Below, piece by piece: positions 31,226 to 32,983 of a DNA stretch of 32,983 bases (positions are counted from its first letter, which is position 1; every line of letters starts with the position of its first letter). The translations under genes and the position numbers were made by a program. A model generated the notes under the pieces. That model did not search any database. It was not told where the DNA came from and saw only the letters and a list, made by a program, of their open reading frames with translations. The DNA comes from Alicyclobacillus sp. (GTDB lineage: Bacteria; Bacillota; Bacilli; Alicyclobacillales; Alicyclobacillaceae): NCBI GenBank assembly GCA_023511725.1, contig JAIMAY010000004.1, positions 1-32,983 of the forward strand, written 5' to 3'.

Positions 31226-32983
31226 ATGAAACGCATCTCTCCAAAGCAGCGGCCCAGCCGCCACCGTCGCCGCCTCCTGGTCTTGCAGGCCGCCCTCTGG
31301 GTGGGGCTCGGCGCCGTGGCGGTGCGACTCCAATTTGTGCAGGCCGTGTTTGGCCCGAGGCTGGTCTCGGCGGCAGATAAGACGCAGGTTCGGACCATCA
31401 CGGTGCAGGCCCCGCGCGGTAGTCTGCTCGACGCGCATGGCAACCCCTTGGCGTACGACGTGCAGGCGTACTGGGTGGATATCCACGTCGGCCGGTTTGC
31501 CGACAAGCAGGCGCTGGCCGCGGCGCTCGCCGGGCCCCTCGGCACCGTACAGGATACGGTGGCGAAGACGCTGGCCGCGGGCAGCACCTGGGTGCGCTGG
31601 CCCCACCCGGTGATGGAAACGCAGCGAACGCAGATCACGCAGGCCATCCAGAAACTCGCACCAACGGACGACGTCGGCCAAGATGTGACTTTCACGCCGA
31701 CGCAAGAGCGGATCTATCCCAACGGAGACTTTGCATCGAACACGCTCGGGTACGTGGACGCCACGGGACGTGGCCAGGCTGGGTTGGAGTTGGAATATGA
31801 CAACGTGCTCCGCGGCAAGGACGGCAAGCTGCAGGAGGAGGTCGAGGCTGACGGCACGCCCGTCGTGAACAGTGAGCAGGTCATTGAGACTCCCAAGCCG
31901 GGCGACGATGTGCAACTCACCCTCGACAGCACCATCCAGGGCTTCGTCGAGCATGAGATGGACAACCTTGTGAATCAGTATCATCCGGACCACGCGGCCA
32001 TCATCGTGATGAACCCCAAGACGGGGGCCATCCTCGGTATCGCCAGCCGCCCATCCTTTGACCCTAATCACTATGCGCAGGCGAGCCCCGAGGCGCTGTC
32101 GACCAACTGGGCCGTCAACACCGCGTTTGAGCCTGGGTCGACGTTCAAAGTGATGGTATTGGCGGCGGCCCTCGCCACGGGCACCATCACCCTCAACGAC
32201 ACCTTCACCTCCGGGCACCTGACCGTGGCGGGTCACCAGATCAGCGATTGGAATGGGCGCGGCTGGGGCGTCATCAATTTCCGGCAGGCGCTCGAATACT
32301 CGAGCAACGTGGGCTTCGCGACCATCGCGCTGAAACTGGGCTGGGATAAGCTGCTGCACTACATGCAGGTGTTCGGCTATCTGAACAAAACGGGCGTGGA
32401 TCTGCCGGCGGAGGCAAGTTCCATCATCTTCCCGCCGTCGGAGCGCGGCCCTCTGCAGCTCGCGACCAGCGGTTTCGGGCAGGGCATCGCGGTGACGCCG
32501 CTGCAGCAGATGGCGGCCATCGCCGCTATCGCCAACGGCGGCAAGCTGATGAGGCCGTACCTTGCGCAGGCCATCTTGGATCCCACGACGGGCAAACCGG
32601 TGCGCACCTTCGGACCCACCGTGGTCAACCCGCAGGTCGTGCCGCCGGACGTCGTCAAACAGGTGAACGACACCCTCATCCTGGACGTCTCGAAGGGTAT
32701 CGACGGCCAGGGCTACATCCCGGGTTACGACGTGGCGGGTAAGACGGGTACCGCTCAGGCGGTCGATCCGACCACAGGCCGCTACTACAGCAACCGCTTC
32801 ATCGTGTCGTTCATCGGCTATGCGCCAGGTTGGGACCCGCAGGTCGAGGTGTACGTCACGCTGTATTGGCCGAAGACGGCGGCCAGCAATCAGTGGGGCA
32901 GCACGGTGGCGACACCCGCTGCCCGTGACATCCTGAAGGAGTGCCTGGAGTACTATCACATCTCGCCGCGGCCAACGAACGAG
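31226..32983 (+). CDS. Class B penicillin-binding protein, FtsI/PBP2B type (3' end off the window)
   Basis: 586 codons are visible and open at the window edge. A basic start and one membrane anchor (about 16-35) precede a dimerisation domain (from VQAPRGSLLDAHGNPLAY, about 68). The transpeptidase domain has STFK (Ser305, Lys308), SSN (359-361) and KTG (506-508), all intact. It crosslinks septal peptidoglycan with FtsW. GGAGG is 6 nt before ATG 31226; FtsL stops 12 bp earlier. By position it should be the FtsI/PBP2B gene, with SpoVD the alternative; PASTA domains, if any, would lie beyond the edge. Confidence 0.93.
   Translation, partial: MKRISPKQRPSRHRRRLLVLQAALWVGLGAVAVRLQFVQAVFGPRLVSAADKTQVRTITVQAPRGSLLDAHGNPLAYDVQAYWVDIHVGRFADKQALAAALAGPLGTVQDTVAKTLAAGSTWVRWPHPVMETQRTQITQAIQKLAPTDDVGQDVTFTPTQERIYPNGDFASNTLGYVDATGRGQAGLELEYDNVLRGKDGKLQEEVEADGTPVVNSEQVIETPKPGDDVQLTLDSTIQGFVEHEMDNLVNQYHPDHAAIIVMNPKTGAILGIASRPSFDPNHYAQASPEALSTNWAVNTAFEPGSTFKVMVLAAALATGTITLNDTFTSGHLTVAGHQISDWNGRGWGVINFRQALEYSSNVGFATIALKLGWDKLLHYMQVFGYLNKTGVDLPAEASSIIFPPSERGPLQLATSGFGQGIAVTPLQQMAAIAAIANGGKLMRPYLAQAILDPTTGKPVRTFGPTVVNPQVVPPDVVKQVNDTLILDVSKGIDGQGYIPGYDVAGKTGTAQAVDPTTGRYYSNRFIVSFIGYAPGWDPQVEVYVTLYWPKTAASNQWGSTVATPAARDILKECLEYYHISPRPTNE

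Noticed and set aside
30995-32959. A 654-codon frame on the minus strand
   Set aside because: It is antisense to ftsL and the PBP gene, whose motifs and ribosome sites are clear. High GC keeps the opposite strand open.

Overview
The window looks like a chromosomal piece of a GC-rich member of the Bacillales, most like the Alicyclobacillaceae. This rests on gene content and order, not on a database search. Bacillithiol synthase, RsfA, RicA, YlbP, a YpiB-type IDEAL protein, GerC and a GapB-type dehydrogenase are all Bacilli signatures. The order rsfA (ylbO) - ylbP - ... - bshC - mraZ - rsmH - ftsL - PBP matches the ylb/yll region of Bacillus subtilis.

Layout. 1-2346: a CRISPR array of 31 repeats and 30 spacers with its probable leader, and no cas gene in the window. 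2347-3038: a decayed strip with a possible group II intron 3' end and the first codons of an mrr-type restriction gene. 3056-4675: a short CDF-type metal transporter and an MFS transporter broken by an internal deletion. 4728-9604: a polysaccharide deacetylase lipoprotein, an ArsR-SRPBCC regulator with twin operators, and a run of small Bacilli proteins (DUF1292, RicA, a membrane protein, a DUF1292-like protein, DUF3055, YpiB-like). 9605-9988: a structured RNA candidate resembling a short 6S RNA. 9989-13845: an isochorismatase-fold protein, small proteins, clpP under a CtsR-type operator, and a MidA-type methyltransferase. 13953-15797: gapB with CcpN-like boxes, bracketed by two four-copy arrays of one 52-bp element in opposite orientation. 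15996-18413: a cysteine desulfurase and thiI, probably for 4-thiouridine in tRNA. 18784-20107: rsfA with a sigma-F-like promoter, and ylbP. 20230-27393: a gerC-type lipoprotein, an RHH-like protein, a YmfI-like SDR, and a four-gene acyl-CoA carboxylase / HMG-CoA lyase operon in the order of B. subtilis yngH-yngHB-yngG-yngE. 27535-32983: bshC and the start of the division and cell wall (dcw) cluster, with an MraZ operator; the penicillin-binding protein runs off the end.

The least explained structure is the pair of inverted 52-bp arrays around gapB. They share a palindromic core with an A6 (or T5) loop, and the period is exactly 52 bp on both sides even where the linkers differ, which suggests selection on spacing. 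The CRISPR array beside a restriction-gene stub and a possible intron relic looks like the edge of an eroding defence or mobile region. All calls were made by reading the sequence alone.
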